Source: Rhynchosporium graminicola
Taxonomy: Eukaryota; Ascomycota; Leotiomycetes; Helotiales; Ploettnerulaceae
Direction: 5' to 3'
Length of the DNA: 64,000 bases
Assembly (NCBI GenBank): GCA_900074885.1
Contig: FJUW01000033.1
Span: 759,041 to 823,040, forward strand
Shown: piece by piece, positions 35,100 through 46,804 of the stretch
How the letters are laid out: each line of letters begins with the position of its first letter
Numbering within the stretch: the first letter of the stretch is position 1
Program-made: the position numbers and the translations under genes
Notes under the pieces: generated by a model
Told to the model about the DNA's origin: nothing
The model's input: only the letters and a program-made list of their open reading frames with translations
The model's database searches: none

Positions 35100-38000
35100 T
35101 ATTTAACTATCTATTTACAAGTAGTCTACTGCAGAAAGCTATCTTTTAGTACCGAGAATCGTAATAACTGCAGTCCAAAAACAGGAAATAAATTAAGGCC
35201 TTCTATCAGAGGTAATTATTAATAGAGCTCCGAAATAGCGGTATACGTAGTATAAGTAAAGCTTTATAAGGTCGCGCGCATTAGAGGTCTTTCGGCATAG
35301 AATACTAATTACTTATTTACTAAAACGGTCGATAAATACGAGAACGTTATCATAGCCGTGTTTATCGCAGTTAAAGCTATAGTAGTCGACTATAATATAC
35401 TCCTATAGACGTAACAATACAGGCAGAGGTTGGAGGAAGCCCGGTTTCTTATCACGCGGCACTTGAATTCGTTAGTAAGTATAATAGTTATAATAGTACT
35501 AGTTAATAGTTAAAGCGATTCCGTATTACTAGTATTATAATACTAGTAGTTATAAGGTCTTCTTTATACTTAGATAAGTAGTCTCTAATCGGTCGTATAC
35601 TTCGCGTATAAGTAGCGTGCGAAGGTATAAGACGTTAGGTATAATTAGTCTTCCTTTATAGAGTAGAAGATCTTTTTCTATAGTTAGTTTTCTAAGAGTA
35701 GCAGAGAGAGCTTATTTCCGTAAAGCTTAGAGTAATAGCGTAGTGCGATTAGCATTAAGTACTTACTATACTATAGAAAAGACTAGCGATAGGTCAGCGA
35801 CTTCTAAAGCGTTAATAAGCTTAAAGTTATCTATAGAGTCAGAGCCGTTCCGGAGGTTACTAGTAAGTAGTACTAGATCGATTTAGTCTTCGCGTAGTAG
35901 CTGCTATAAACGCTAGGTTCTTTTAGCGTTATTCTAGTTATCTAATTTATCTGTTCTGCGAGAGAGAGCGTCAGCGAGTAGATTATACTTCTTAGGTCGA
36001 TAGGTAATCATAAAGTTGTAATCTGTAAGTAGCTCGGCCTATCGGGCTTGTCGTGCGTTTAGCTATTTAGAGGTCATAAAGTACTTAAGAGCTTTATAAT
36101 TAGTAACGACGCGGATCTAATACGGTACGCCTGCGAGCTCAGATCTCTAGTTACTAAAAGATCGTATAATTACGAGTATTTCCTTATCGTAAATAGCGTA
36201 ATTAAGCTCGGCAGGTAGTATAGTCTTAGAGAAGTAAGCTACTAGGAACTAGTCTTCGTCGTGCTATTACGATAGCACACTTGCTATTACTCTATTACTA
36301 GCGTCTGTTTCGATTATATAAGGTAGATATTACTAATAGTAGTAAAGGAGTAGTACTGAAGTGAGAGCGTGCTTTAGGTAATTAAAAGTATCTTTATACT
36401 CCCTAGCGAACCGAAATAATATGTTATTTTTAGTAAGTTATATAAGAGGTTTTGCGATAATTCCGTAGTCCTTGATAAATCGTCGGTAAAAGTTACAAAA
36501 GCCTAAGAATAATTATACGCCCTTAACTATAGTCGGGTAATTCTAAGATTATATAACGTTAACCTTCTTAGGGTCTACCTCGATTCTAGAAGTAGAGATA
36601 ATAAATCTAAGGTATTTAGTGCGAGTAACGTTAAATTCATACTTCTTAAGGTCAGCTTATAATCTAGCGTCTTATAATCGTTATAGCACCTTATATACGT
36701 ATAATTAATACTATAGTAAGTCGTTAGAGTAGATTAGAATATTATCAAGATATACTATATAGAAGTCGTCTAAGTAGTCGAATAAGACGTTATTCATATA
36801 TCGCTAGTATATCGCAGGGCCGTTAGTCAGACCGAAAGGGAGTACCTTGCACTTATATATACTGTAATAAGTCCGGAAGGTCGTATACTCTTTAGAGGCT
36901 AGATCTATTCGAATTCGGTAGAACGCCTAGCGAATATCTAGTTTAGTAAATATCTTAGCGGTAGAGATTCTAGCTAGCGTTTTATCGATTAATAGCAGTA
37001 GATATTAATCTTTCCTCGTAAGGTTATTAAGTACGCGAAAGTCGATACAGAATCTTAGACTTCTATTAGCTTTCTTAACGAAAAGAATAAGTATAGCGTA
37101 TAGTACTTAAGAAGGTTCGATGAAACCTTTAGCTAAGTTATTAGTAATATACGCCTTAACGACTTTAAGTTCTTTAGCTAATATCTTGTATAAAGGGGAG
37201 TATTTAAGGTTCTTCTCGGCTCCTTCCTTAAGCTTAATTCGGTAATCGCATAAGCGATAAGGGGGGAGAATATCGCTAGCTTCCTTAGAAAAGACGTATA
37301 CCTACTAGCTATACTCGTAAGGTATCTATAGTTCTGAATCTAATTCGCTTAAGCTAATAGCAAATTACTAAGCGGTTTTACGACGTTCCGTAAGGTCGAT
37401 AGTTAAAGATACAATAGTAGTATTACGTTACTGAACTGCGATTCGGTCGTTAAGAAGCTTATCTATCTCGTGAAGGGTAGTAGAGAAGATCTTATTATTA
37501 GAAGACTTCTAGCGTTTATATAAGAGATAGAAAGCTAGGCCGCTAATCGTGTAAATCTCTAGCGCAGGAGGCTCTAGAAGAGGCCTAAGTATACGAGGTA
37601 GTCTTTATCGCTTCCGAAATATTATAGTATCTATTTTTATACTTTGAGTAGCTTCTATTAAGTCGCGAGATAGTATTCTAAGTAACTATTAGTCTATAGT
37701 ATAAATTGCACGGGCGTAGTCTTATGCGTAGGTCTTTAACGTAGAGACTTCTAATTAGGGTTAAAGTAGAGATTCACGCGGAATATAAGCGATAACGTCA
37801 CTAAATCGTACGCACTTCGGCCGTATATTAGTAGCTACTCTGGAGTATAAAGACTTCTCTTTACTACTCTATTCTTATTCTTTAGGTAATAAACACTTAG
37901 GCTCGTCGTATCTATAATAAGTAGTATAAACGCCAGAGAAACGATCCTAACTGATCGGTAGTAGTAATAGAGGGTTAGTTACTTATGGAATATTCTCTAG

Positions 38001-38700
38001 GGGAGAGTTTTAGATATTTTTATAGCTATAAGTCTCCCTTAAAATACGCTTCCGAGCTAGTAACAGTCGTTTAATAATAGAGATAGAGTTAATAATAGCT
38101 CGAATATTAACAAGAGAGTTAGCTACGCTTCGCTATTCCTCGTACGCTTCCCAGAACTGATTAAGGCGTTCGTTTCGTTCGTTAGCGTCGTGTTAGTAGC
38201 GCTAGTAGGTATAGTGTTTACGTAGGTCCTTAATCTCGATCGGAGAGCTATAAATATTACTAGGAGGAGTACATAGTAGCCAAATGATCTATCGTTTAGA
38301 GGTATCTAAGAGTACTTGATATTCCGAAAGCCAGGTCCTTCCGAGTATAATACCGTAGTTTCCGAGAGTAGTAATAAGAAAGGGAGTAAATACCTGAACG
38401 CGATAATCTACTGTTAAATTAAGTATCGTATAGTAACTAATAGTACTACTATTAACGCTATTAAAGCCTTTAACAGGAATTACATTTAGTAGAGAGTGAA
38501 TTAAAGGTTTTAAGAAGAAAGAAAGGGATTTAAGAAAAGAACGATTAATAAAACAGTATCTATTAGCTCCAGAATCGAGAAGTACAGGTAGCTTATATAA
38601 AAGTCCATTCTTAGTAAGAGTAGCACGTATAGTAAACGATTAACTACTAAGAAGCTTCGTAAGGTCAAGATATCGCATATCTCGTATACTACCTAGGAAG
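35100..38700 (-). pseudogene. Decayed gypsy pol gene (protease, reverse transcriptase, RNase H, integrase)
   Basis: On the minus strand, the protease motif VLLDSGAN is at about 38559-38585. The reverse transcriptase core reads GPAIY, stop, RYMNNVLFDYLDDF at about 36765-36830, followed by VYLDNILIYS at about 36730-36760. The expected Gln after the first piece is TAG, and the catalytic YLDD has become YLDN (GAT to AAT). RNase H is marked by IETDASNRVIASVLS at about 36270-36320 and integrase by GYDNVLVFIDRFSK, then a stop, at about 35310-35350. The order protease-RT-RNase H-integrase is that of Ty3/gypsy. No stretch is open for more than a short distance. Confidence 0.88.
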
Positions 38701-38899
38701 GAGTCTTTCCCTAGGCGTAATCTTTTGCTAGCGGTTTAATATACTCTTAGGCGTCATCGTACGTTTCTTCTAGCTCACTATTAACATCGTTATTAGCGTT
38801 AATTATATTGATTCGATGCGGAGTATTAGGTCGAGCTGACGATAAGCGTAAGTATAAGGTAGGCGTAAAGTAACGAGGAGCATTCGCTAGCGATTATGC

Positions 38900-40143
38900 A
38901 CGAGGCGTGTCGTTTCGTATAGAGTATAATACTTATTTACTAGTCGCACTAGTATTCTCGGGCGTAAGAAGACTAATTTACGGATAAGAAGAGGAGTTAG
39001 TACTACGGCACTAAGAGGAGGTATTTATAGGGCGTTCCCGAGTCGCGCTAGCCTTAGCCGAAGACTCGGAATAGTAAGTCTTTTCAATAAATTAACCTTA
39101 GTCTTCAGCTTATATAGCCTTAACGTATTCTTCTAGTATCCTTGATATTCAGTACTATTAGAAGAGCTATTTCCGTAGCAATAAAAGTAGCTTCTCCTAT
39201 AAGTCCATTTTCAGAGTCGATTAATTATTTACTCTAGCTTTACGAGCTAGCGTACGAAACTCGTAGTAGAACGTCCAGAAGGTTTACTTATAATCTATCT
39301 TTAGAGCGGAGTAGCTAGCTCTTATAGTTTATTAGTTATATGGATTAGATAAGAAGGAGACAAGTTAAGTAATCATATTAAGTAAATCGATTATACTACC
39401 TTCTTCGTTATATTCTAGTTCTAAGAACGAGAGTTCCAGGTAGGTTCTAGCTATTCCTTCTATTTAGTTAAGTAACTAATCTTTATAGTAATCCTCGTCG
39501 ATAAAGTAGCTAAAGTAGCGCCGGAGGGCGTTACGTATCTATACTTCCCAGAGTTTTAGAGAGTAGTTAATTCTATTAGAGAGCTTATTTAGAAAGTTCA
39601 GTATCTTCTCTATACGCGTAGCGTATAATATTAACGATATTCCTCAAGTAGATTATTCTCGACGACGATTATTAGGCGTAAGAGTAGCGTTATCTTCTTT
39701 AATTAATAGTAGTAGTATTATACGCGATTAAACGTTATTAAACAATATAGACTTAGTAAAGCGCTAGGTAATTAACTAGCGTAGTTCTAGGAACTCGTCT
39801 CGTAACTAGCGTAGTTCTATAGATAAGTCAGCGTTTAATTATCTCTCTTCCGCGAGCTTCCTTTCTGCCTCTTATAGCTAGTAAGCGCAGTCTTCCTATA
39901 AGTTACTTATAGTTACTATTAATATAAGGGTATTATCGGGGAGGTTTAGCGACTTAGTGAGTTCGTTAATTATAATAGGAATTAGGGAGCTCAACTCGGA
40001 TAAGGCGTTATCGCGAGTACTCTCTACTATAGAGAGAGATAGGTTACGGCGAGTATTACAAGTCGCTGAAGAATAGGAAGTAAAGGGAGTCGGAGAACCA
40101 GTAGTCGATTTATCGGACTTAGGTTACTTCGGTTTAGGTGCCA
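38900..40143 (-). pseudogene. Decayed gypsy gag region
   Basis: The minus strand from about 40143 can be read as MAPKPK, stop, PKSDKSTTGSPTPFTSYSS and onward with stops. Near 39150-39190 a degenerate zinc-knuckle-like patch (SYFYCYGN) precedes the pol part. Position between the 5' LTR and protease fits gag. Sequence recognition is weak, so this rests mainly on location. Confidence 0.55.
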
Positions 40144-40280
40144 TTCTTTAAGTTTATACTTAATATAGGCTTTCTCTGTATAGCATAGTCTCCTGCGTTT
40201 AGTAGCTCTAGGCATAGAGGTATAATATAAGTAGATATTTACTATCTTCCTAGACGTAAGTAAAAGAGTTATAGATAATA

Positions 40281-40524
40281 TAACGCTTACTCTAGAAAGG
40301 TCTCAAAACTACCTGAGTAATAAGACCTCATATTGCTATAAATATAAAGTAGTAAGAATCACTTGAGAATCTATAACTAAGGAGTCTAGAAGTAGAGAAG
40401 GAGTAGAAGTATATACATGAAAAGGGGCCCCTAAACTCTACTCGTATAATCTCGCTTAGCAGTAAGTGTTTCTACTAATAGGGAGGAACCTCCAAACCTG
40501 ACTAGTCCCTGACCAGTCGTCACA
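40281..40524 (-). repeat. LTR of the gypsy element (5' LTR in element sense)
   Basis: 244 bp beginning TAACGCTTAC, where the terminal TG has become TA by a transition, and ending CGTCACA, followed by the ATATA target duplication. In element sense this is the promoter-bearing LTR. Confidence 0.93.
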
Positions 40525-40913
40525 ATATAAGAATCTGCTCTAAGTCTTCCTAATAGCCTACTCGTAGTCGTGACTATATACTATTAATTACTAAAGCTAT
40601 AGACGTGTCGTTAAGGTAGGAGAAATAAGCTCTAAGAGACTCTAATATAGTTAACTAGCTAATCTTATAGTTAAATTAAGTATAGAACTAATTAATATAA
40701 GCCTTATGAGACAGTATAAGCGTTTAGGAGCTTCGCTAGCGTCGTAGAGCTCGTCGCTACTCAATTGTAATTAATATTCGAGGCATACCGAGCTAAACTA
40801 ATATAACAATATACAGCAATTTAGTAACGATATCGTTGATATTAGGAATTATATAAGAAAACGCTCCGTCCGTGGAAATATATCGCTATAATAGAAATAT
40901 CGTTATAACGGTG

Positions 40914-40937
40914 ATCGTTATAACAGGGGTTTCACTG
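40914..40937 (-). repeat. Right terminal inverted repeat of the Fot1/pogo element
   Basis: Reads ...CAGGGGTTTCACTG on the plus strand, the mirror of the left end, followed by TA at 40938-40939. Confidence 0.95.
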
Positions 40938-40939
40938 TA

Positions 40940-42496
40940 GCAGAAAACGGAACTTGAAGCTGTCGGGAGTATCCCACTGATTTCGGGGTTTAAATTTGCA
41001 TACGAAGCCCTAACCGTGCAGTTAAACGCAAGACCAGGGGAAGTGATTGGAAGTATGAAACTTCCTATGCAAAGAAGTGCACTTTTCATACCCTGCTTAG
41101 CTCACTCAGCTCTCCTCGAACGTACATGAAGACCGGCTTTCGCGCTTACTTCGTACGGGATCTTACCTCCTAAACCTTATTCCGCAGCTAACAAGGGATT
41201 CCTGATCCATTGCAGGACTTGGTGCCATCTCACTTCCATTTGCGTTAGCAGGCGAAGAATGTTGAATGTATTTCAGGCAAAATCTTTACAGTAGTAATTG
41301 AGTTCACGCGTGCCTGACTTTCTGACAACAAGGGGGGAATGCTGAGCTACTAGCTCTCGTACCAAATCCGAAGCTTCTGGAGATAGCATCCTACTCATGG
41401 GAGTACAAAAACTCTCACGGTGGCAGTACATGGTAGAGTGGATAAGTCATTGCCTGGATTCGGTAACGAAAGCAATAAAATTTGTGTGATAAGTTTAAAA
41501 TCGATGTACGGAGATGGAAACATATAGCCACCAGTGCGTATAATTAGCAGCGAGAAACAACTTTGAATGAACTTGTTTGTCAGTCCTTACTTTTTTTGAG
41601 GACCCTTCTGCAAACTGTAGAGGCGTATGGCTCAGGAAGCTCTTCGGTCCTTGTCAACACAGCTGAGTAAGTCGTGTTACGTGCATTCGACATGGAATAT
41701 GGGGACTAGGAATAACTCTCCGAGTAAGACCATGGACACTAATGATGACCTTGATTCGCACGCATTTGAATGTTGCTTTTTACGACTTCAGTAATTAGAT
41801 GTTTGGAAAGCTATTCTTTCATGTACTCTAGTTTTCATCGAATGGCTATCAATTTTCTGCATCTCCGCAATTCCAGAGATAATACTCAACTTTAGTGAGA
41901 GTTCAGTCCGTCTCGATGTCGTCCGAAGCTATGGTCTAGCACTTCAACAGGATCTCCCCGATGTCCGATGTCGTGGAAATGAAGAGAAAACGCTCAAGAC
42001 GGTCGCGGTGTGGCACTGCAGTCAGTCTCATTGTCCCACGCACAATCTCGTAAGCCAAATCCACGGATTCATGTGTCAGCATGTCCGATAAGTACATCGG
42101 ATTAATTATTACTTTGAAAATGCGTGGAAATCAAATCAGGTATGGATGCAAACGAGCCTACTGCCTTGAGATATTTTAAAGAGTAGATAACGTAGTGAAA
42201 TTGTGGATTCCAGCATCAGTCCTTTCATTGCAGCATGTCTATTTTGCTCTAGGGTTCATATATCGGGACCTCGCCTAGAATTTATAGCTCTATTTACTGC
42301 CTCCACAGGGGGGCCCAAAACCACGTGACATCCCGCATCTTCGTGCCGCTCCTGCTTCACCTGTATGTAGACAAGCAATTAAGTATTGATGCAAACACTC
42401 CTATATGCACGACGCGACCTGCTCAATACCCGGTAACAGCACCGAGAAGGCACAAAGTAGTACTCAAGAAGATTACAAAAGTAAAAATCGGCTAGT
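40940..42496. other. Intergenic region between the transposon block and kapC
   Basis: About 1.5 kb of normal composition. The frame at 42405-42620 (+) starts in the kapC leader and overlaps its first exon and intron; I do not call it. A CACGTG palindrome lies near 42322 in the likely kapC promoter. Confidence 0.5.
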
Positions 42497-43770
42497 ATGC
42501 AGTCCATCGCGCCAGCACCAGCTGGGCCAAATCAGGTACGTAGGCTTCCCTTCCCCCCAACCTCTCCAGCATCGTCACATTCGCCTGCCCGCCCGAATTT
42601 CCTCTGTTCCTCTCTCTTAGCCCATAACCTATTCACTACAGGTAGCCTGCTCGTCCAGTGGTAGTGGTACTCCGAAAACCTTTTGCGCCGCTTCGTTCTG
42701 TGTTTCTTTGCCTTTCCTTGCCGTCCACTTGCGCCCAGAACCTACCTACTCTCACGTCCAGCCCGCACTCAACTTATGACCCGGAAGCTGACACACTGTC
42801 GCAGGACAGTATGAACGCAGATAATGGTATGACTCCCCTACTCCGTCACCTCGGTCTCTTCCTGTTCGATACAAGCGGTTCCTCGGACTGTTCAATTGCT
42901 GACATGTTGCTTCCTTCAATAGACCTCAGAGCTCAACTGGCAGCTGTTATAAACCAGAGGCAAGGCTCTCATACCTACAGCAATGAGATATCCCATCATT
43001 CCTCGAGCGCCAGTCCACATAATCACAACATCGATCCAGCTATCGGCGGTCCGGGTGGCATTATGAGTAATGGCGGAGATAGCGGAGGGGAGGACGGCGA
43101 TGGCGATGGCGATGGAAGAAAGGGCGGAAAGCGCGAACTTTCACAATCGAAGCGCGCTGCGCAGAACAGAGCAGCTCAGGTATGTTGTCGTTGACATGTT
43201 GAGAATTTAATTGATCTTGAGGATCCTCAAAGGTCGTTAAACTTTCAAGATAGTGTCTTTTGCTTTGTCAATTATCAGTCATCATTCAAGACCCCAAGCT
43301 CAAATTTCTAATTTCGATAGCGTGCTTTTCGACAACGTAAAGAAGGATATATTAAGAAGCTAGAGGAACAAGTTCGCGATTTACACAATCTGGAGGAGAG
43401 TTTCAAAGCCATCCAAACAGAGAACTATTCGCTGCGCGAGTACATCATCCATCTACAGTCCCGGCTTATCGAATCGCAAGGCGACTACCCGCAGCCACCA
43501 GCCAACGTAATTCTCAACCACCCACCGCGACATGACCAACACCCCGAACATATCCAGCCGCGTCATGAAGCACCTGTTGCGCAGATGGCACCTATGAGTC
43601 CACTCCAAGCAGCTGTAGCTCGTAATATCGCCGCTGCAAGTCTACAAACCGGAAAGCATGCTCAGGAAAGTAGAGAATATGAGGAGAGTAAGAGATACAA
43701 GAACAATTCCGACGAAGGTGTCGAGCAAGAGATCCGTACACAACTTGGCGGTCAGTCTATGACTATGTAA
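42497..43770 (+). CDS. kapC: KapC-like bZIP transcription factor (AP-1/Yap type)
   Basis: Four exons (42497-42535, 42739-42826, 42923-43179, 43321-43770) give 277 residues. Exon 1 encodes only MQSIAPAPAGPNQ and is followed by a 203-bp intron; the junction CAG|AAC keeps the frame. The basic region, split by intron 3, reads KRAAQNRAAQ|RAFRQRKE (residues 119-136) with the NxxAQxxFR signature of Yap/AP-1 factors. A zipper follows with heptad positions L142, L149, F156, N163 and I170. The flanking GKRELSQSKRAAQ and GYIKKLEEQV resemble Aspergillus KapC. An acidic Asp/Gly run (DGDGDGDG) precedes the basic region. There are no clustered cysteines as in oxidative-stress Yap1. Nuclear DNA binding is certain; targets are unknown. 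The short first exon is my least secure point. Confidence 0.86.
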
Positions 43771-43963
43771 GAATCTTGTTGATAGGCATCTGGCGTTCAG
43801 GAGAGGCTGGCATTTGTGAGCATGGAGACCACCCATGAAGGGCTGCACATTGTTTTGGAAGGATGACCGAGGGCGTTTGGGACTGAATGAAGCAATATGC
43901 TAATCAGCAGAGTAATTTCACGGTCGAGCAGCATATGATCAATGATATTCAGAGTCTTTTTCT

Positions 43964-46435
43964 CTAGGCCCAATACTCCATGTTCTGTCGTACCCCTTCA
44001 TGTATAAGCATTCCCAAGATCATGTTCCTGTCGATGGTCAGTATAATAGCGTGCTCATTAAGAGCTTCACATACCTTCATATATTCCGCGCCCTTCTCAA
44101 GATACTCATCCCTCGTAACGGCGGCGGTCTTCCACTTCTCACCCCCAGCCCATTTGGCAGCACCCTTCCAAGAATCCATTACTGGATCCTTTGCTCTCCT
44201 CACATTCAAAGGCGCCTCAGCTGGTAAACACCCTCTGAGCCCCTCCCTCAATCTCTCATCGAAGTTCAAAAACTGTGAGCTACCACCTGTCAAGAAAATG
44301 TCCTTCAAAAATGCATCCTGATTACCAACACCACTGAGCCGCTGATTCAAGATGTCGGCCGTTATCTCAACGATACCGGCTTGGTCCAAACCGGCGATCG
44401 CGGGTTGGAAGAATACTTCTGGGACACGGATTCGCTCCACATTCAAATGTAGCTGATGCGCTTCTCCTTGGCTCTTCATGTCGAAAGGTCTTGGCCCACG
44501 AAGGAAGGTGTGTATAAGGCTCTTCGTCCAGTCCGTCTGTGCATCGAGGGTGTGTTGGTCGGTGAAGTCTGGGTCATACTTCAAAAGATCTGCTTCAAGT
44601 GTCTTTAGACTAACGCCAAGATCTTCCTCTTCCTCGTCATCGCTGTCGCCAGTGGCTATTTGTCTATAGACACCCCAATCATCATCGTTAGCACCGAAAT
44701 TATCAACGTCTCCTCCACGACGACGCTTCTTGGTATTGTCTTCGGCAGCTAGATTGGCAATACTCTTCATCCGGATCTGACTTGCGAGGGACTTTCGATT
44801 CCCCAGGTCAGCCTTGAGACGATCTCGATCTTTGATTTTCTGAATGAGGCCAGCTCTGGCATCTCTCCTCTCTTGAAGCCACCCTTCAAGATTGTTCTCT
44901 CGCTTCTCCTCGTCAACTCGCTGCTCTTCTGCAATACGAGCCCTTTCTTTCTCCTTTTCAGCCTTGGCTCTAGCACGAGCTTCATGATTCGATTTCATGA
45001 GTCTTTGATGACGCTTCTGTTTGATCCCAGCTTCATCCAATTGATCATCTGCAATTTCTAGCAGGCTGAAATCAGGTTCCTCGACTTCCTCTTCAATCTC
45101 AGGACCTCCAACATCCTTAGTGCGTGCTTTGCGAATGGATTTGTCAAGCTCCTTGATCGTTCTCTCGAGAGCTGCTTCATCTTTGAGATCCTCGGCGTCG
45201 AGCATTCGCTTGATCTCCTTCTTAGTCTCGTTGGCAAGGCGGTTTTGTAGATCCCGATAGTAGTCAAGCTCTTGCTCCTTGCGAATCAACTTCTCGAGTC
45301 GCATCTTGGCTGCCTGCTCCTGTAGCCTGCGGCCGCTCTCCTTTCTCTTCTCGGCAGTCCTTGCGAGCTCTTCCTCGCTCTTTTGAATGATGACTTCCTC
45401 GGTGTAAGGATATTGGATGACATGATCGCGATCCTCTAAACCACTCCAGTCAAGGTACTTACTCAACTCCTCATCAAAATCCTTGGAGAGATAGCAGTGA
45501 TCTCGAACCATGTATTCCATTTGCGACGAGTTGAGCTTGCCAGGAAATGTCGGGTACTTTAGTCGGATGAGCTTGAGAAGATATTCTGCACTTTGAGATC
45601 CACCCCAATTCAAACGCGTAGCTTGCGTCAACATCGCTTTGGAATTCAGAACCGGAATGATATGTGTAGAGCTGTGAGAGGACGACACGACAAGTCCAGT
45701 CTTCCCATCATTGTAATCGTATGAAAATAAAGAGTCGATACCGAAGGCTAACGAAGGCGCCGTATATGCCTCAAAGATAATCTCAGTCATAGCTATCTCC
45801 CACATTAGTATACTCTTTCAACTCGTTCGAAGAACGTACTCTTTCTCGAATAAGGCAAATTGGCCACAGCTTCAGTCATGACGATAGGCACATCCACTCC
45901 TCCGTTTGCGCCATCTATCCCCATTTTGATGAAGACGTAATCCAGAATCGCCTCCATAACATCCCAATTGTTAACAATACCACTGCCAGCTTCGAAAGCA
46001 CTTCTCATATGTCCTCTTGCTGTGGTGTCCGCATAGATATCTGACCCAACAAATGAGTATGTCTTGCCCAACTTCCGGTCTCGATATTTGGAGTATATAG
46101 GCACGATATTAAGTCGAGGAACATCTTCGAATGACCACCCAGCTCGGGTCGCAGAGGATCCTATAACAGGTTGTTAGTTACTGACCTCTAGAGGTTGGCG
46201 CATGGAAGGAATTACCATTGTCTATAACAAGTGCTGCCCCTTGATTTCCCCGCGACTTTGCTTGCTGATATCCATCTGCTTTGGCCTTGATAAGATTCTC
46301 GAAATGACATTCTCGAGGCGTGTAGAGCTGAGGTGGTGGGACTAAATTCTCGGGCCCTAAAGCTGGAGCTGGGGGATCTGTTGCAGAGGGGGCCATCGTG
46401 GTTGAAGGAGTTGTATCCTTGGTTTGGTGTTTCAT
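43964..46435 (-). CDS. arp5: Actin-related protein Arp5 (INO80 complex)
   Basis: Arp5 is a nuclear actin-related subunit of the INO80 chromatin remodeller. Exons on the minus strand: 46216-46435, 45840-46160, 43964-45792; together they encode 789 residues. The actin fold starts after a Pro-rich N-terminus with VIDNGSSATRAGW (phosphate-1 loop, split by intron 1), then SFVGSDIYAD, SRKTMTEIIFEAY and FSYDYNDGKTGLVVSS. A long charged insertion (about residues 310-560: many KEQE/RERA-type heptads, then an acidic GDSDDEEEEDLG) breaks the fold. This insert is the hallmark of Arp5 and is needed for its contact with Ies6. The fold resumes with DIFLTGGSSQFLNFDERL and ends near the C-terminus. Intron 2 has a textbook branch sequence TACTAAT. 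The gene converges on kapC with 193 bp between the stops. Confidence 0.95.
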
Positions 46436-46804
46436 GGCATGGTGGATTGAGCAAAGGAGGTGATGCTACGGTAAGGTCAATTTGCGATTGCAGCACTACA
46501 GTCTATCGGTAGCTTAATGGCTGACCGCAAGCCCTTATGCTGGCATCGAATTGAGATCCCGCGAGGCTGGAATTCTCGAGCTTGGTTCCATACAAGGCTA
46601 CGAAGTGAATGGTGGAAGAGAACAAGTTCAGCAGCAAAATCGTCACATAATCGATATGAGCATTTGAAAATTAGAGAGGATTGTTCTCTGTCTCAAATTT
46701 GTTCATAATTCTATCAAAAATCTAAGTTCCCAGTTCACCAACGCCCTTCTACATTCCATGCTTCTCCCGAAATCTGACACGACCCACATACTTATATAAT
46801 AAGA
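46436..46804. other. Short spacer between arp5 and dad4
   Basis: The 369 bp upstream of arp5 hold its promoter and the dad4 3' end; both genes point the same way. No coding signal (the frame at 46517-46708 + shows nothing). Confidence 0.5.

Larger units (their letters stand above)
32413..40524 (-). mobile_element. Ty3/gypsy LTR retrotransposon nested in the Fot1 element (includes an assembly duplication)
   Basis: Two 244-bp LTRs (32413-32656 and 40281-40524) bound the element, flanked by the 5-bp duplication ATATA at 32408-32412 and 40525-40529. In its own (minus) sense the LTR runs TGTGACGAC...GCGTCA, and a purine tract AGAGGGGGGGG precedes the 3' LTR at about 32657-32670. Internal remains are in the order gag, protease, reverse transcriptase, RNase H, integrase, which defines Ty3/gypsy. 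Corrected for the duplicated segment, the element is about 6.57 kb (33956-40524). It is heavily mutated and surely inactive. Confidence 0.93.
30998..40937 (-). mobile_element. Fot1/pogo-type (Tc1-mariner superfamily) DNA transposon, split by a nested retrotransposon
   Basis: The ends are 24-bp perfect inverted repeats: 30998-31021 begins CAGTGAAACCCCTG and 40914-40937 is its exact reverse complement. Both are flanked by TA (30996-30997 and 40938-40939), the target duplication of Tc1/mariner elements. Without the nested insertion the element is about 1.82 kb, the size of Fot1. The minus strand of the left part carries a DDD-type transposase with many stops (see the transposase entry). The subterminal sequences contain the palindrome CGTTATAACG near both ends. 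The element is dead because of point mutations, though its ends are intact. Confidence 0.93.
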
